DNA of 64,000 nt from Paenibacillus_T sp033239625 (GTDB taxonomy: Bacteria > Bacillota > Bacilli > Paenibacillales > Paenibacillaceae): contig NZ_BTCK01000006.1 of assembly GCF_033239625.1 (NCBI RefSeq), forward strand, positions 153,361 to 217,360. The letters run 5' to 3'. This document shows, piece by piece, positions 62,261 to 64,000 of the stretch. Under the pieces are notes generated by a model, which was given only the letters and a program-made list of their open reading frames with translations, did no database searches and had not been told where the DNA came from. Made by a program: the position numbers and the translations under genes. The stretch's first letter is position 1; the number at the start of each line of letters is the position of its first letter.

Positions 62261-63235
62261 TTAACGAAGCGGTGCAAAATGTGATACTTGCGCAAGCAAA
62301 GCATCAATCTCCGTCAGCACAGCTGCGTCAAGCTTCACATCCACTGCCTTCACATTCTCTTCGATCTGTTCCGGACGCGTTGCCCCGATGATCGCGGAGC
62401 TTACGTTCGGCTGACGCAGAGTCCAAGCCAGTGCAAGCTGCGACAGCTTCAAGTCGAGCGAGCCTGCCAGCTCCTCCAGCTGTGCAACAACGCCAAGCAC
62501 CTCATCATTCAAATAGCTGTTGATGACGAAGTTAACCGATGAATCCGAAGCTCGTGTACCTGCCGGAACCGGCTGGCCTGGCTTATATTTGCCCGTCAGC
62601 ACGCCTTGCGCCAGAGGCGAGAAGACAACCTGTCCGAGTCCTTCGCGCTGACTGAGCGGAATAACTTCCCGTTCGATATACCGCTCGAACATGTTGTAGA
62701 TCGGCTGGTTCGCAATAAGCGGACGTAGATTCATTCGGCGTCCGATCTCGACTGCTTGTCCGATCTGTGCGGCAGACCATTCACTGACTGCTGAATACAG
62801 TATTTTACCCTGTGCGGTCAGGTCATCAAGCGCTCTCAGCGTCTCTTCAACAGGAACCGAATTATCGTACCGGTGGCAGAAGTAGATATCGATGTAATCC
62901 ACTCCGAGACGGCGCAGGCTCGCATCGCATTGCTCCATAATATGTTTGCGCGAGAGCCCGCGCTCGTTCACATCGTCGCCCATCGCGAAAAACACTTTCG
63001 TCGACAGCACATAACTGCTTCTCGAATAAGGCTTCAATGCAGCGCCCATTGCCTCTTCGCCTGCTCCGCGGTTGTATGCGTTTGCAGTATCAAAAAAGTT
63101 AATGCCATTGTCGAAAGCTGCTCGAATGCATTTGTCAGCCGCATCGCGTTCCGCTGCCGTTCCGTATGTAAGCCAGCTGCCAAGTCCGATTTCGCTAACT
63201 TTCAACCCGCTGTTGCCAAGACGTCTATATTGCAT
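62261..63235 (-). CDS. Aldo/keto reductase, Kv-beta-like (AKR6/YajO group)
   Basis: A 324-residue NADPH-dependent carbonyl reductase. The catalytic Asp and Tyr are in FFDTANAYNRGAGEE (about 48-62), Lys in STKVFFAMG and His in IYFCHRYDN. The C-terminal cofactor loop is SSAIIGATRPEQIEENV. The insertion FFAMGDDVNERGLSRKHI and GILYSAVSEWSAAQI place it with Kv-beta-like and YghZ-type reductases. AAGGGG precedes the ATG. The natural substrate is unknown. Confidence 0.92.
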   Translation of the reverse strand: MQYRRLGNSGLKVSEIGLGSWLTYGTAAERDAADKCIRAAFDNGINFFDTANAYNRGAGEEAMGAALKPYSRSSYVLSTKVFFAMGDDVNERGLSRKHIMEQCDASLRRLGVDYIDIYFCHRYDNSVPVEETLRALDDLTAQGKILYSAVSEWSAAQIGQAVEIGRRMNLRPLIANQPIYNMFERYIEREVIPLSQREGLGQVVFSPLAQGVLTGKYKPGQPVPAGTRASDSSVNFVINSYLNDEVLGVVAQLEELAGSLDLKLSQLALAWTLRQPNVSSAIIGATRPEQIEENVKAVDVKLDAAVLTEIDALLAQVSHFAPLR

Positions 63236-63444
63236 GATTAATATCCCCTTTCTTCTATGCTATTGTATCGAAACAAGCCTATTCACGAAAGACGTGAAAT
63301 GTTATTGCGTTAATGACGAATAGGATAGCAGCTATACTTGAGGTAACTAGTCCAAGCCATCAAGATTTGCATTCAGCGTTGCAAAATGGTACAACTACGA
63401 AAGCCGAGCAATTAATTGAACATCGACGAGAGGATGGCCTCGCT

Positions 63445-63870
63445 ATGATCGAAGTAAACAGAGCACAATCGGAACGCGATTTGAATGAAGTATACAACAT
63501 TCGCAAGAAAGTATTCGTCGACGAGCAAGGTGTGTCGGAAGAGGAGGAATACGACGAGCATGAGCAGTCCTCTGCACATGTGCTCGCTACTTATAATGGA
63601 CAACCTGCAGGTGCAGGCCGTGTCCGCCTGCTCGACAACGTAGCGAAGTTGGAACGAATCTGCGTGCTGCCCGAATACCGCAAATTCGGCATCGGAGCAG
63701 CTGTCACAACCGCGCTGGAGCTGGAAGGCAAACGACTTGGCGCTGAGAAGGCCAAGCTGCATGGCCAGACACAAGCAGCTCCATTCTATTCGAAGCTTGG
63801 TTATGATACGGTATCCGATATTTTCCATGAAGCTGGTATTCCGCATGTAGTCATGACCAAGAAGCTGTAA
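63445..63870 (+). CDS. GNAT-family N-acetyltransferase (YjcF/ElaA-like)
   Basis: A 141-residue acetyltransferase. It begins with IRKKVFVDEQGVSEEEEYDE, the usual start of the YjcF/ElaA-like group, followed by RVRLLDNVAKLERICVLPEYRKFGIGAAV, which carries the acetyl-CoA loop (RKFGIGA). It ends HEAGIPHVVMTKKL. The start is ATG 63445; a frame open from 63313 adds 44 residues with no family match. The substrate is unknown. Confidence 0.88.
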   Translation: MIEVNRAQSERDLNEVYNIRKKVFVDEQGVSEEEEYDEHEQSSAHVLATYNGQPAGAGRVRLLDNVAKLERICVLPEYRKFGIGAAVTTALELEGKRLGAEKAKLHGQTQAAPFYSKLGYDTVSDIFHEAGIPHVVMTKKL

Positions 63871-63929
63871 CCTGCATAAGTCGAACATTATTCGCAGCAC
63901 AACAAAGAAGCCATCCGCTCCCTATGGAG

Positions 63930-64000
63930 TGCACCCCTTAGAATGGACATTGGATAAAACCCCTGGTTTATCCGATGAAATTCTAGGGGGTGCATTTTTT
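63930..64000 (+). terminator. Large hairpin with T-run at the window end (terminator or IS end)
   Basis: TGCACCCC plus TAGAAT (63933-63947) pair with ATTCTA plus GGGGTGCA (63981-63994), around an inner GGATAAA/TTTATCC stem, and six T residues follow. It would end the GNAT message. The sequence GGAGTGCACCCCTTAGAATG also resembles the left end of IS3-like elements, which often carry such a hairpin; the window ends before a transposase could be seen. Confidence 0.6.

Overview
The window looks like chromosomal DNA of an endospore-forming Firmicute of the Paenibacillaceae (Paenibacillus or Cohnella type). Evidence for this: spore genes (gerM, ytvI, ytrH, ytrI, a large YheC/YheD cluster), moderately high G+C with AGGAGG-type ribosome binding sites, frequent TTG/GTG starts, and gene order close to the Bacillus subtilis mdh-icd-citZ-ytvI-fxsA-pyk-accA-accD-dnaE-ytrH-ytrI-ytpI-ytoI block. 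I saw no rRNA, tRNA, CRISPR array, prophage or complete insertion sequence.

Layout. 0-7 kb: the 5' part of an amidohydrolase gene, a short orphan YheC/YheD ATP-grasp gene, then a divergent three-gene operon (stand-alone adenylating enzyme, SbnA-like and SbnB-like L-2,3-diaminopropionate enzymes), a His-rich small protein and an AsnO-type asparagine synthetase. 7-10 kb: gerM-rph-rdgB. 10-14.5 kb: a PgpA-like gene and a minus-strand operon ugd, nucleotide-sugar epimerase, GT2, LAB_N-like protein, which resembles a uronic-acid/lipid-carrier pathway. 14.6-24.4 kb: a MarR regulator, an MBL hydrolase and methyltransferase pair, a LacI regulator convergent with fni-rbsK, kdgK, a membrane protein and recQ. 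24.5-34.7 kb: citZ-icd-mdh, ppx and ppk (convergent, overlapping), ytvI and fxsA. 34.9-40.1 kb: thioesterase, pyk, accA, accD, a small conserved protein and a second PgpA-like gene. 41-51.6 kb: dnaE (with an apparent frameshift in a GC-rich linker), ytrH-ytrI, fabF divergent from an XRE regulator with a FapR-like operator between them, ytpI, a methyltransferase, ytoI and a small membrane protein. 51.7-59.1 kb: yheA and a unidirectional run of five YheC/YheD ATP-grasp genes with an embedded GNAT acetyltransferase. 59.4-64 kb: an AT-rich orphan membrane protein, a DacF-like carboxypeptidase, an HPP-like membrane protein, an aldo/keto reductase and a GNAT gene, ending in a large hairpin that may be a terminator or an IS end.

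Intergenic DNA is rich in repeats: a MITE-like family bounded by TTCAAAAAGT-type inverted ends (eight copies or fragments), two copies of a long structured element whose core is conserved but whose outer stem differs and is re-paired in each copy, a 51-bp-period palindrome array, four copies of a TCCTCCCTGCTAGGGAGGA hairpin unit downstream of dnaE, and long hairpins between icd and mdh.

The strongest leads are the diaminopropionate/adenylation/ATP-grasp neighbourhood at the left end, the five-gene ATP-grasp spore-coat cluster, the FapR box between fabF and the XRE gene, the paired-stem repeat element, the dnaE frameshift, and the absence of pfkA between pyk and accA.
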